Origin: Cryptomeria japonica
Taxonomy: Eukaryota; Streptophyta; Pinopsida; Cupressales; Cupressaceae
Assembly (NCBI RefSeq): GCF_030272615.1
Contig: NC_081406.1
Coordinates: 397,628,439 to 397,692,438 of the forward strand
Length of the DNA stretch: 64,000 bases
Direction of reading: 5' to 3'
Position numbers and translations under genes: made by a program. The notes under the pieces are model-generated. The model had not been told where the DNA came from. It saw nothing but the letters and a program-made list of their open reading frames with translations, and searched no databases. Below are positions 45,693 to 57,150 of the stretch, in pieces. Numbering within the stretch: position 1 is the first letter of the stretch; each line of letters opens with the position of its first letter.

Positions 45693-46923
45693 TGTTGGCA
45701 ATTTGGAGAAATTGATTATGTGTTGTATTGATGTTTGTCAGTGATGTCAACACTGGCTTATTTGGTTGTCTATTGGATTCCGGTATAGTGGTTGGACTTT
45801 GATGATGATCAGGAGATTTGTCTTCGATATGTTCTAATTGGTGGAATTGGTTTGGTTCAGTCATTCATGTGGTTCAGATGCGTGTCAAATTCAGTTGGTT
45901 CGAGATTTGGTGATCCAGAAGCTATCATATGTTCTAGAAAGCCTTTTGGTTACTGGTAAGGGTTTTATTGGCAGTGCTTCATTGAAGATCTTTTAAAAAA
46001 ATTGATAAGTGGTGTTGACACAACTTTTAGAAGGTTTTCAGGATGTTGATGGTTATCGTGTTTGTGTTCTAGTTGATTGGTGGTATTTCATTTCGCTTAT
46101 GGCGACCTATTTTAGGTTCGATCTTATTCTGCTAGGTTATGGACCGATTTATGTAACGTGTAGGTGGATGCTCCCGATGTGTTATCGGTTGGATTTATTA
46201 TTTGGATAATGTTGTTTCGATCTTAGGCCGACTTGGTTTATCATTGGTTTGCGAGTTTATATAATGGATTTATTGTATTATCTTTTAGGTGGCCGATCTA
46301 ATTGTCTAGGTCCCGGGTTGGTATAAATATGATGTAAGATCTCTTTGTAAATCATAGGAAGGGATTATGGTTATGGGATTATCTGTGTGTGAATAAAGTT
46401 GTAATCATATGCCTCTAGAGGATTTGGTCGATCATAGGTGATCGAAGTGGGTTTGTGTAAGAGGTTTAATACCTCTGGCATTGAGCTTAACCAAAACTCT
46501 ACTCAGGCATAGGAGATGCTATTATTGTATTTCATTCCTATTTCTGGATTGTAGTCTAGATATATTTTATAATCAGTGAGGCTCCTTTGTGATGAGCAGT
46601 GCACTCTAGGATGTTGGCCTTCCTGCATTTGTAGGCCCCTTATTGTAATCACATACTTACTGCAAAAGTATCATCTAACTGTGGGTAGGATTCCCACCGT
46701 TGTTTTTCCCTTTACCGGGTTTTCCATGTACAAATTTTGGTGTTATGTGTTGTGGATGTATGGTGTTTGGTTTATGGTTTATGTTTGTACTTAATTGACA
46801 TATCTATTATTCCGATATTTGGTTTATGCATTTCAGTAAAAGGTTTTGTGTGCTTAAAGTTTCATAATCTGTTAACAATCGATTCACTCCCTCCCTCTCA
46901 GTTGTTAACTAGTTATCCTAACA
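45693..46923 (+). mobile_element. copia solo LTR, 1,231 bp
   Basis: It starts TGTTGGCAATTTGGAG and ends CAGTTGTTAACTAGTTATCCTAACA (last 15 bases TAGTTATCCTAACA-type end), with exact GTCTA duplications. It aligns in opposite orientation with the LTRs at 21576-22828 and 24052-25290, sharing for example GATGTAAGATCTCTTTGTA and the TATA-like GGTATAAATATGATG near 46319-46333. Open stretches inside are chance. Confidence 0.92.
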
Positions 46924-46928
46924 GTCTA
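46924..46928 (+). repeat. Target-site duplication GTCTA (right)
   Basis: Exact match to 45688-45692. Confidence 0.9.
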
Positions 46929-48740
46929 ATGGTTGTTCTTCACTTATTTTCCCTATTATGTCCTTACATCACTGTCAAGAATGAGTGCACACCTTGTGTC
47001 TTGTTGCCTTAGTACATTGATTTATGACTGTCATACAAATCTGAAAATTAATCTTTTGTATTGAACTTGTGTATGAGTTTGCACTTTATTTCTTACTATA
47101 CCTTATTGTGACAGTCATTGGGCTAAGGGGCTATGATCCTTATTGTTTCTCAGATTGTAGCTGCAAATAATATTCATCTTATTGCTTTATTTTTCTACAA
47201 CATTAACTACATTTATGTGCTTTGAATATTTAAGACAAGTATTAATAATTATGAAAATCTCTAAGACTGTACTTTCGATTGCTGTAACTATGTTAATGAC
47301 TCCCTTTGGAAATATGGCTATCCTCTATTTATTTTCTATAGTTGCTCATATCCTGGGCTATAAATACCTTATACCATAATGAATCTATACTTGATTCTTT
47401 ATGATCTCTATATTAATGTCCTTCTCATAGATTAAAATCTTTATCATTTTACTATCTTGATGAGTTGATTAGCACTATATTATCTTTGTGTTTATATATT
47501 TGTGTTTGCAAAACACTATTCTTTACACCTACCAACTACATGGATTGTCCTTTGAGCATATTCATTGGGTTAGGACTGAAAATCCTTCTCTTTCGTGTTG
47601 TTACTAATGATATACTCCATGATTTGTAAATATCATCTATGAATATTTGATGGCCAACTTTCTTCATTTTGCTTGAATACAATTCTTTACTCAGAGGTGT
47701 CTGTGTATGACTACTAATGAATAGTTTCCTTGTGCATATATCTCTTGGGGTTATTTCAATTGTGGCCAAGATGGTCTTGCAAGACTACCTTTCTAATAAT
47801 TGTATTTCTCATTCACTGTTTGGATTTAGAACTTGAAGCATATGATAGTTCCTTACAAAACTTCATGAATGTTCAATGTTATATCTATTGTTGAATTCTT
47901 TGTGCTATGCATGACCATAGAAATATATATTTGCACTGTGGGATACCTTCTCTTAGGATTGCAACACTATGGCTCCATTTATTTAGGGTTTGAGAGCTCA
48001 TCATTGGTTGTTAACTAGATTTTGCTGGGGTTGCACTTTTGTTGTTTCTCTCACAGTCTTTGTTAAGAAGCAAATGTTGCTCTAAAGTGGGTAACTTCCT
48101 AACTTCTCTTGGATGATATTGTGGCAGTGATAAAATAGGACTTTCCCTTTGTGTTCATGAAACCTTGTATCTTTCAATATATAAGGCTTTTAAGGCTGTC
48201 ATATTCATCATTTGGATATCTTTTTTATTGTATCACTCATATCATGACTGTCGTGATCTTATTTCTTTGATTTACATGATGGCTCTAGTTAGTTGTTTCT
48301 CATTGAGTGCAATCATGTTCATTGTTGTATATATTGCCATTGAGTGACAATTTATACTATCATTAAGTTACATTACATGGGACTATGTATGTGATTGTAC
48401 CCCATGTCTAGCAGTTGATTAGTGTCACCCTGTGAGTGATGACTGGTATGCTGAGCTCAACCCTTGTGGGAGCCCATTTTAACCCACATACTTGATATTT
48501 ATGAAATGGAAATCTATTATATACCTACACAGTGAACAAACAAGTTAGAGAAATCATGATACTCGTTATCTCATGGAACCTTCTCTACATTAATTCCTTT
48601 GCTTCTGAATCTGATATCCTGACAATTGTAGACATATATTTTAGTATTCTTATGCAGATATACTATGTGTTCTAATGAGTTTGAGTGTGAAAGTACGGTT
48701 ATCCTCATTTCTCTAACATATTTTTTCAAATCTCTTGCAG
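46929..48740. other. T-rich segment, continuation of 42900-45687
   Basis: Same composition and TGACTGTCA words (near 46972, 47027, 47110, 48246) as the left side of the solo LTR. No gene is supported. A pyrimidine tract and TCTTGCAG at 48720-48740 resemble a splice acceptor. Confidence 0.4.
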
Positions 48741-48808
48741 GTACTGATGTACTGGGAACAAAAGAAACTAAAGATGGAAAAGTAGATGAAGATCCAACCA
48801 CTCCTTAA
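48741..48808 (+). CDS. Possible terminal exon of an unrecognised gene
   Basis: After a pyrimidine-rich tract ending TCTTGCAG, one frame reads TDVLGTKETKDGKVDEDPTT, then P and a stop at 48806-48808. The downstream 200 bases have a UTR-like character, with a small hairpin at 48932-48950. Hydrophilic composition and the acceptor context are the only support; no upstream exon was identified. Confidence 0.22.
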
Positions 48809-49350
48809 GCTCAGGCTCGTCATTCTAGGCAATGATAGGTCACCCTACTGTCATTCTTATTCTTTCATTTGTTTATATAGTTTAGGTTGTGTAGCTGTAT
48901 GAGAATGTATGTCTATAGCTTAGTCAGCTATTCCCACGACTTGTGTGGGACACCTTACACATTTCTTGTAATACAAAAGCTATTTCTATGCAATCTTTTG
49001 GTGTTATTTTCTTGAAATACTTGCATATGCGAAATGAACTTCATCTTTTAAACATTGATATGCACAATGAATAAACTTTGGAAAAAAATTGTGTACCTTT
49101 CTTCAAATGTAATGTGTAAGGCCTGTAATAGGCCACCAAATTTAGCTATAGCAAAATTTGGTAACATTTTTGGTGACGTCTTAGGGTTGTTTGTTTGCTA
49201 ACAAATAGACCGATGTCTCAAAGCATCTCCATTGGGCATGGAATAATATATGCCCACTAGAATTCTGAAAAACTCTCTTGAATCTGTATAACTTCTCATG
49301 TAGCTCAACTTTTCACAAGACAATAGAAGCAAAATAAACTAAAAGAAAAC
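48809..49350. other. Non-coding flank of the 49351 element
   Basis: No gene is seen. It contains an inverted repeat TCCCAC-7-GTGGGA (48932-48950) and, near 49136-49161, CCAAATTT...AAATTTGG. Confidence 0.4.
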
Positions 49351-49960
49351 CGTAGACACTTAAAATTGGTCATCACTCCTATGTCGCTAACCTAATTTTT
49401 AAACATGTCTTCTATGTCACATTCGATCTTCATAATATGTTGACATGGTGTCATTCCTCTAGTTTTAGTTCATTTCAAATCCAACCCTAATCGATCTTGT
49501 TCATTCACATTTGGTCCTAAATCATTATGACTGGCATTTTATTATTTTCAAATCATTCGAATTTATCTCATCTTGAAAATTAGACTTAATTCCCTCTTTG
49601 TTGATAATTAATCAGCCATAACTTATCAACCTTTTTATCAATCAATTTCAATTGGTCCTCTATGACACTCTTTCAACATTTCATGGCACTTTATCAATCA
49701 ATCTTATCAATTCATTATCAAGTCATTGTCAATTGATCTTATTAGTCTCTTATCAAAATCATTAGCAATCTTGGGTCTTTTTCGATCTTTGTCCTATTTT
49801 TGTTTATCAACCTCAGTCAATTGTCATTAATTTTTATCAATGATTAGCCAATCAATCATCACTATTAGAGCCTAATTCTTCAATCATGTTGGTATATTAA
49901 ATTATTCAAATCATTTCCCCTAGGTTGATTAATTAAATAATTAATCAATCCCCTTTCTTT

Positions 49961-49965
49961 CTAAC
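49961..49965. repeat. Near-exact target duplication CTAAC
   Basis: CTAAC before TATTAATCTGAGAGG; CTAAC recurs at 51466-51470, one extra base after the LTR end. Confidence 0.55.
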
Positions 49966-51464
49966 TATTAATCTGAGAGGATCCAGTTAATATTGAGAGG
50001 GGGGGGGGGGGTGAATCAGTATTAACAATAATTCATAACTTAAAACTTAACTTATAAAACTTCACCAAATCAGTCATAAACCAAAAATAAACTATTTACT
50101 GGTACCGGTAATCACTAATAACCAACTGTTAAAGTGATTTATCAGAACTGCCCATTAAGTGTTCATCAACATGCATAAACTGAAAGTAAATCAAATAAAC
50201 ACATTAAAAACATTCACCATATGAACACCAGAATTTTCACGTGGAAACCCAAATAGGGAAAAACCACGGTGGGAATTAGTACCCACAAAAATTGTGCACT
50301 CTTTTGGAATGTGCCCTATTAGGAGCCTAGCCTGGTTAGGAGCTTACAATGATGCCTTGTTAGGAGAAGACGTCATTAGGAGTCACCCAGTTAATGGATT
50401 GCTATGATGATCCTTGTTAGAAGCAACCTCACAAGAGGATTAACACTCAAATTTTGAGCTACCCGGTTAAGGGATTTACAATTTAAGGCATGTTAGAACC
50501 TACCTGGTTAAGGGATTTTGACTGCTGGAACTATTAGGGAACAACAAATGAATGATCTAGAAATAATACTAACTGCTTGCTTGTTCAAATCCAATTTAGC
50601 TCCAATCTGCTACACTCAGGCAGATACACCACACCAGTTTGGCTTCACACTCTTTTCTCAAAAACACCGACACAAAAAACATCAACTATACCAAACTAAA
50701 TAACCTTTACAACTTAGTCGGTTACAAAACCCTTAGACTTACAACATAGATCATCACAGATCTTTATAACTCATTACAAATCATCATATGGATCATTGCA
50801 ATCAATTACAAATCAATTACAACCATTGAATGATCACCACACCTTGATCTAATACACTTTCAAATCCTTAGCTCATTCCACTAAGCACTTCACACATTTC
50901 CAAGGAACTCGCTCTTTGATCATGCCAAAACATCATTCAAACACTTCACGCAGTTTCAACCATGCCATCACCAACTTACAAACACAATGTAATACACCAC
51001 TGAACTCAAAATTATTACCGGTTATAAGAATTGAATATCAGTTCTAAAACCCTTCTTAAACCCTACAAAAAATACAACAAAAATCATAAACATAACTTTC
51101 GATCATCAAAGCATGATGCGGTTCTTGTCAAAGAAATATTACAATGATATAAATACATGTTCCAATTCTCAACACTTGACTCATCACCAATCTCTAGAAC
51201 CAGTCAAAACATTTCCATGTTTATCGGTCAAGGTCCTAATTCCTAGTTCACTGTCTTCATTATCGGTAAGGCATTTTCAGTAGACCAAAAAGACTTATAT
51301 GACAAACATGAAAATTATAGTTTGCACATAGTTTGCCATCAATGACAACACAAATAACTGATCAAAGTCATTAAGCCAAGAATCTCAATCTCTTCATCAC
51401 TATATCTTTACCAATAGTCCAACAACATTCTCCATCAACATCAGTTATACCAATCATGCCAACA
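49966..51464 (-). mobile_element. copia-like solo LTR, about 1.5 kb
   Basis: On the minus strand it starts TGTTGGCATGATTGG and ends in ...CAGATTAATA, with the last CA changed. It contains the CACGTGGAAACCC...AAACCACGGTGGG block of the copia LTRs and a 13-base G run near 49999-50011. It lies in the 5' LTR of the 49351 element. It includes diverged sub-repeats around 50330-50510 (TTAGGAG, ACCCGGTTAA words). Confidence 0.72.
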
Positions 51465-52087
51465 ACTAACATGTCCTCCCTTTTCAATAAATAGATGAGC
51501 ATTTATTTATTATCAATTTTTTTTTTCTACAATTTATATTTGTATATATTAATTGGTTAATTTGAGTTATGAGTGGAATTAATAATTTTAAATTATTAAT
51601 TCCATCTCATTTGAGTTTAAATGGAATATTTGGAGTGCAAATGGAAGTTTACATTTTTTTTATTTAACGCCTTTTTCTCTTCACTTCTTATGGAAATTTC
51701 TCTTTTAACTCATCCTTGCACAAAATCTCGACCATTGGATTGAGTTGATCTTGTTCATTCAATGTGATTTCAAAGTCTATAAATTGAGCTCTCATTGCTC
51801 ATTTTGAACAACCACATCTCAAGTATCCTCACGCTAGTGATTTTTCTATCATCTTGCTTCTATCACACTTGCATTTTATAAGTGAGATCCACAACACATT
51901 TGGAGGAAAAAGAGAAACAATGGAGGTCAAGGAAAGAGATTTTTACATGTGGTTTGCACTTTTGTTTTGAAATCTTGTCTTTCCTTCTTTCATTGAATGT
52001 ATTAGGATTAATTTCTTATCTTGTTATGTTTTGTGGTTGCATAACTTAGGCTTTGATATGTTATTCCAAATTCTTAGTTACATTTCT

Positions 52088-52107
52088 TGGTGAACCCAAC
52101 GTGAAGC
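52088..52107 (+). other. Primer binding site of the 49351 element
   Basis: TGGTGAACCCAACGTGAAGC starts six bases after the LTR end. It is nearly the same as the PBS of the 16845-28371 element on the other strand. Confidence 0.7.
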
Positions 52108-52544
52108 GTATCTAATTTAATATTTTTTGTGAGATTTTTTTTATCATATACAAGTTCCAGAAGACCAAATTTATTGGTTTCCATGCTCCTCACTATTTCT
52201 CTTCAAGTTTTAGAAGAGCTAATGTGATTGTTTTGCATGTCTTAACCTTTAGAGGGTCTACCTCCCGAGTAGCCTATAAGGCTGGGTGAGAGGGAACGAC
52301 CCAAGTGGTAACATGCTAAGGCCAAGCTCTTCCGAACCACTATAAATAAATGTGCTTGTGATGAAAGTTGCAAGTGATGGGTGTCGATGTGTCATACCGA
52401 CATAAGTCTCCCTCAATGTTCATGTAGCACATGAAAACCTGTAGAGTGTAACCTCTACAGGCTAGGAGGCCTCCTTAACAGAGCGAAATGCCGCATGTAT
52501 GGCCACCCGAACGGATGCCTTGACTAAAAACCTTTGTGCTTAGA
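52108..52544 (+). other. Structured leader of the 49351 element
   Basis: Non-coding. It contains a perfect hairpin CCTGTAGAG-6-CTCTACAGG at 52438-52461 and smaller inverted repeats such as AGCCT/AGGCT near 52273-52285. By position this could be the RNA packaging or dimerisation region, which is inference. Confidence 0.5.
52540..52544 (+). repeat. Target-site duplication TTAGA (left)
   Basis: TTAGA before TGTAATATCCCC; repeated exactly at 54898-54902. Confidence 0.93.
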
Positions 52545-54897
52545 TGTAATATCCCCCTTAATTTTTCCCAATTTTTTTCCATAATTACATTCAACACAAC
52601 ACTTGTTAAGGTTAGGAAATGAAAACCAAATGCTGCTGAAAGTAACCCTTCACTTTCTGATCATTGAGAGCCCAATTTGGGAGGGTGAGAGCATACAGTG
52701 TCAAGGCGATCGTTAGATGCCAATAACTGAAAATGATTACAATCTTCAGGCGGCAAGCCAACCCCTTCCGCTTATACAATGGGGTAATGAAAACAATGCA
52801 ATCACTTAGCTATAAACCAGCCAAGGACAAGCTAAAGAAATGAAGAATGCAATCACTCAACCGCTTGTTTAGCAGGAGGACTAGAAATGAAATTACAATA
52901 AACTCTACTGCTTATGCAGCGGGAGGATAATATTACAATATTCAAAAATAGGCGGCAAAGCCAACCTCTTCCACTTATCCAGTGGGACTAAGAGCAATAA
53001 TCCAATTAGATAGTTGTTAGTACTACTAACCATCTTTACAAAGTACAATATGGATTACAATTTAGGGGAAACCACTATTCCAAATATAGGCGGCAAGGCC
53101 AACCTCTTCCACTTATGCAGTGGGACAAGAAAGAACAATAGAAACTATTGTTAGTACTACTACCAACATTACAATATGAATCATAGCAGATAAGAGTGAT
53201 GAACCAAGTGCAATAACATTATCAACAATTGTAAATGAAACCAAGTCTTTTCTTTTTACACCAATGAACTCACACACCCCAAAACCAACTCCAAACACCA
53301 AAAAATCTAATTCTGATATACTCCCAGCATGTTGAAAACACATAGACCAACACCACCAAATCCTACTAAAACACTCACAACTCACCCATTTCTTAATCAA
53401 ATGACACACAACTGAAAGAAAATGATCACTAGGAGGTAGGCATTCATTCCTAGGACAACAAAACATGGCAAACCGACCCCAATAATTTATGCATGCATTC
53501 CAAAGCACTCAACCACATGGTATGACCAACTAAGGTATGATTTTGCAAAATATAAAATCCCAAACACCATTTTAAGCTCTATAAACTTGCAAAATGAATC
53601 GCCTAAACCATAAAGAAAGATAGATGAAATACCCAGAACGAGGAGAATGACACACTAAGACCTACGACCCAAAATCCACTTCAGCACACTCCATGACTAG
53701 CAACAAGAACACACTACAACACACCCAAAAATCAGAAATCTAATATATAAATGTGCAACATTATCTTCAATCCACTCCTCTTAATGAAGAGAAATCTCTA
53801 GCTCAACTAGTTGTTGTATTGCAAGCAAGAAATCAAGCTATAGCTATGAGGTGAGCGTTCCTCGAAGCTTTCACTCTGCATTTTGGCAACATTTCATTAT
53901 AAAAAACTCTTGGATACCAAAAACAAGAGCCCAATACTCTTATTTATAGACTTTGTGTCTCCAAATTCAAATTCACATTCCCTCCAAATGAACACCAAAC
54001 CCAAATGCACGTTCACTTCACATTATTTTGAAATTACATTTCATTTCTCCTTTCTCCAAATCGACCTTCTCATAGGAGAAAATATACTTTATAAAAATGA
54101 CAATAAAATCATAATGTGGCATCCAAGGTAGATAAGTGAAATATATTATAAAATTAACTTATTTCTCCACAGAGTGTCCATGTTGCCTTATTAATATTTC
54201 ACTTTATAAAGTATTTTTCCTCAACAATAAATCACCCAATATATAAGTAAAGAAATGACTTAGATATCAATATAACTTAAGAAATCCCTTTAAAATAAAT
54301 CGTCCAACCTTTGCCTTAAGTTATAATTTAATTCAAAACACCATTTTTCATCAAATACTGTACCTACCAAAACAAACTCCAAGGATATGGGGAAACAAGC
54401 CGAGAGAATTGCCCTCCCAGAAATAGTCACTGAACTGAGCTAACGAACCCTTGCCAAGAATAGCACCAAAAAATGCTTAGAAGACCAACTGCTCAAACTG
54501 ACCTATCAGAAATAGCCATCTGAACAAGCCTATTGACATCCTACTAAAAATAGAATTGCTAAAAATAGTACTTACTAAAAATAGCATGCTGCTAAAAATA
54601 GTAAGTGTTTCCAAAGTGATTTTAACCACATTCTAAGAAGACTTCACACTTACTAAAAATATAAGTCCGAAAAAAGTCACCTGATGCAAATGCATGTTGA
54701 ACCATCTTGAAGCTTTCTGAAAACCCAGAAGGAATCCAAAATCCAAACTGTCAAACTCCCACACACACCCCTTGAAAGCAGCAAAGAATCCTCCTAGAAA
54801 ATAGGAAACTCTAATTTTTGCTCCCGGCTATCCTACGGGCCTCCGAAATAGGCTAACAGCCAACTGAACTAATCACTACAAAGAAGGGGACATTACA
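52545..54897 (-). mobile_element. Solo LTR, 2,353 bp, family 1
   Basis: Ends TGTAATATCCCC and GGGGACATTACA with exact TTAGA duplications. It is the second copy of the family at 10142-12189, sharing the GGCGGCAAGCCA modules, the CTAAAAATAG words near the right end and a minus-strand TATA-like TCTATAAATAAGAG near 53941-53954. It is about 300 bp longer than the first copy. It interrupts the leader of the 49351 element. Confidence 0.93.
52768..53123. repeat. Hairpin module array inside the LTR
   Basis: Modules at 52768-52782, 52861-52875, 52908-52922, 52971-52985 and 53109-53123. The last two (CCACT-TATCC-AGTGG and CCACT-TATGC-AGTGG) are perfectly paired; that at 52908 (CTGCT-TATGC-AGCGG) pairs with one G-T wobble. 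Confidence 0.65.
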
Positions 54898-54902
54898 TTA
54901 GA
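54898..54902 (+). repeat. Target-site duplication TTAGA (right)
   Basis: Exact match to 52540-52544. Confidence 0.93.
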
Positions 54903-56248
54903 GACCAAAAAACCTTCTAGTTGTTGGTACAAGAGGTCAGACCTTTGATAACATCTCACGTTCTTATGACTCTTAGTAGAGATACAAATTTTTCCATGGG
55001 GTGTTTTCATGAGAATTGACGCTTGGCTGCCCCGAAGAAGTGAGTGCCATAGAGTGGAGCTAGTGGGGTCAAGCATCTAAGTATCCGCTTTGAGTAAGCG
55101 TAGTTAGGAAGCCAAGTGAGATCCAACAACTATTGTCCTTGCCAGCCTTAAGATTTGTTGTCGAACGTGCATGATTGTCTTGTGTGAAAGTCAAACAAAC
55201 ATTTTGTCTTCCGTGCTTGTTAAAAGTTGAATAAAAAATAATTATCACAAGTGTTCATAAACAACCTTGGTTATCAAAGTTAAAACAAATTCCAACAAGT
55301 CAAACACAAGTTTCAAATCAAAACAAAGTCCAAACAAAGATCCAAATTTTTTCCAAGTATTCATCCAATATTTGAACATGGCTTGTCAAAACATTGGAAA
55401 TCTTTGTTTCAAAATTCACATCACTTAGGTTAGGTTTTGCATAGTTCAAACCCTAGGTTTTAGGTCAAATAGACATTACCTTTCATTTTAGCATCCTAAT
55501 TTCATTTTCCTAAGTCTTCATTGCATTATCATCATTCCAAAATTAGGTCTTGGCTTAGGTTGCATTTTGCATTTCCAAAGTCATTGGTCCTCACATATTC
55601 ATATCACATTGGCTTTGTCATTGCATAGTTGAAACCCTAGTCTTGTTTTAGCTTCATCTTGTCATATCATTTCATATGTCTAAGTCATAACACATCTTGA
55701 CATCATTTTCATATCATATCTTGGGTTCATATCCCTAGGTCATTGTCATTATCATTATCCTCTTGCATAATAGTCTCAAAAATAGGTTTTGCCAAATTTC
55801 AAAGATTCAAATCTCTAGATTAAACACTAAGTTGTTGTTAGGGAGTCTTGACCTTTTCCAAAATTTATCTTCTTGTCAACATCATTTTGTCAAACCTAGC
55901 TTAGTATCCATGCGTATAGCTGTGAAATTGTCATTTGTCCTATTATCATTTTTTCCTTTGTCCTTTTGTCAATTAAGGTCTTGGCTTCATTTCAATTTCC
56001 CGAGGTTGAGTCTTTAGGTTTGCATTCCAAGAGTTTGTCCAAACTTTGAAAAGTCAAAAAAAATAAAATAGGTTGCATTCTTACCTTAGATTGCATTATC
56101 ATTTTCTAAGATCGCATTTAGTTGCATATCATTGTCATTCCAAAAATTTAAAAAGACCAAAAACAAAAGCTGCATTGTCAATCACCTAGGCTGCATTAGT
56201 TTCATACATCATCCTTAAAATCAAAAGTCCCAAAAACATTGCGTAGTG
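54903..56248 (+). other. Leader / pre-gag region of the 49351 element
   Basis: No ORF is supported. From 55240 on it is made of diverged CATTTTCATATCAT/TCATTGTCATT and AACCCTAGG words, suggesting old simple-repeat expansion. Confidence 0.45.
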
Positions 56249-57112
56249 ACATGTCTATTGAAACAAGGTTCCAAGCTCCTATGATGCAACTAAGTTTGAC
56301 ACATAAATTGATGATTGGACTAATGAATAACACAAGGCAATCACAACTCTATCCAACCCAACAAGAGGGCAATATCGGTCAAACTTTTATGATGAAATAG
56401 GTATCCAAATATGAAAACTAGAGGAGAAACTAGCTCGAGAAAAAGAGATCTTGGAACAAAAAGTAAAAACTATGAGAAGAATAGATCACAAATGTCCAAA
56501 ATGTTTCAAAAATTTCCAGGTCCAAATCCAAATATTGAGCCATTTAATGTAAAATATCTTATTGAATGATTAGACATATTGGCTCTCCTGACACAAATAG
56601 ACACGATGAAACAATTTCAAGCAACAAATACAAATTTCAACCTTGTCCCAAACCATACCTAATTTCATCAAATTATGTTCAATCATATCCTATATCAACA
56701 ACCAATGATCCAACAACAACCAATGGTCCAACATGTCCAACCAACACAATTAATGGTGTAATTTTAACAAAATGCTCAACCAATTACACAATGCCAACAA
56801 TTTGTTCAACCAATTGTGGAGTACCCGCAACAATGTCATTCAACAGATCAGTTTCAACTGTTACAACCAAACATTCAAAAACAAAAGTTGCAATTAGCAC
56901 CGAGACAAATTTCAAACGTGTCAAACCAATTCAACCCAGTCCAAAATCCAATCTCATTCAACCAAAAACCAATTCAAGATCAAAGTGTAACACCGAATAA
57001 AAAACAAATACCTTTCAAACAAATCCAACATCAAAACCCAACCATGTCAAAACCTCACAAGGATTCAAATGTGTCTCCAAATAAAGGTAGCTCTATTACA
57101 AAGCTCTTATAG
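56249..57112 (+). pseudogene. gag-like region of the 49351 element
   Basis: A start MSIETRFQAPMMQLSLTHKL at 56249 is followed, in a second frame, by a coiled-coil-like charged stretch (KLEEKLAREKEILEQKVKTM, from 56415) and then HKCPKCFKNF, a short Cys-x2-Cys motif. A third frame from 56816 is Gln/Asn/Pro-rich (QFNPVQNPISFNQKPIQDQS) and ends at 57112. The composition resembles the disordered tail of plant retrotransposon Gag. I see no full capsid domain or zinc knuckle, so the gag label rests on position and composition. Frameshifts make it non-functional as it stands. Confidence 0.45.
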
Positions 57113-57150
57113 AGAGTCGTAAGTGATGTTTGTAAAAAAATAAAATTCAT

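Larger units (their letters stand above)
49351..52082 (+). repeat. 5' LTR, split by a copia solo LTR
   Basis: After removing the 1.5-kb insertion at 49966-51464 the LTR is about 1.23 kb. A TATA-like TATAAATTGAGC lies near 51778. The part 51480-51955 is missing from the 3' LTR copy. Confidence 0.85.
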
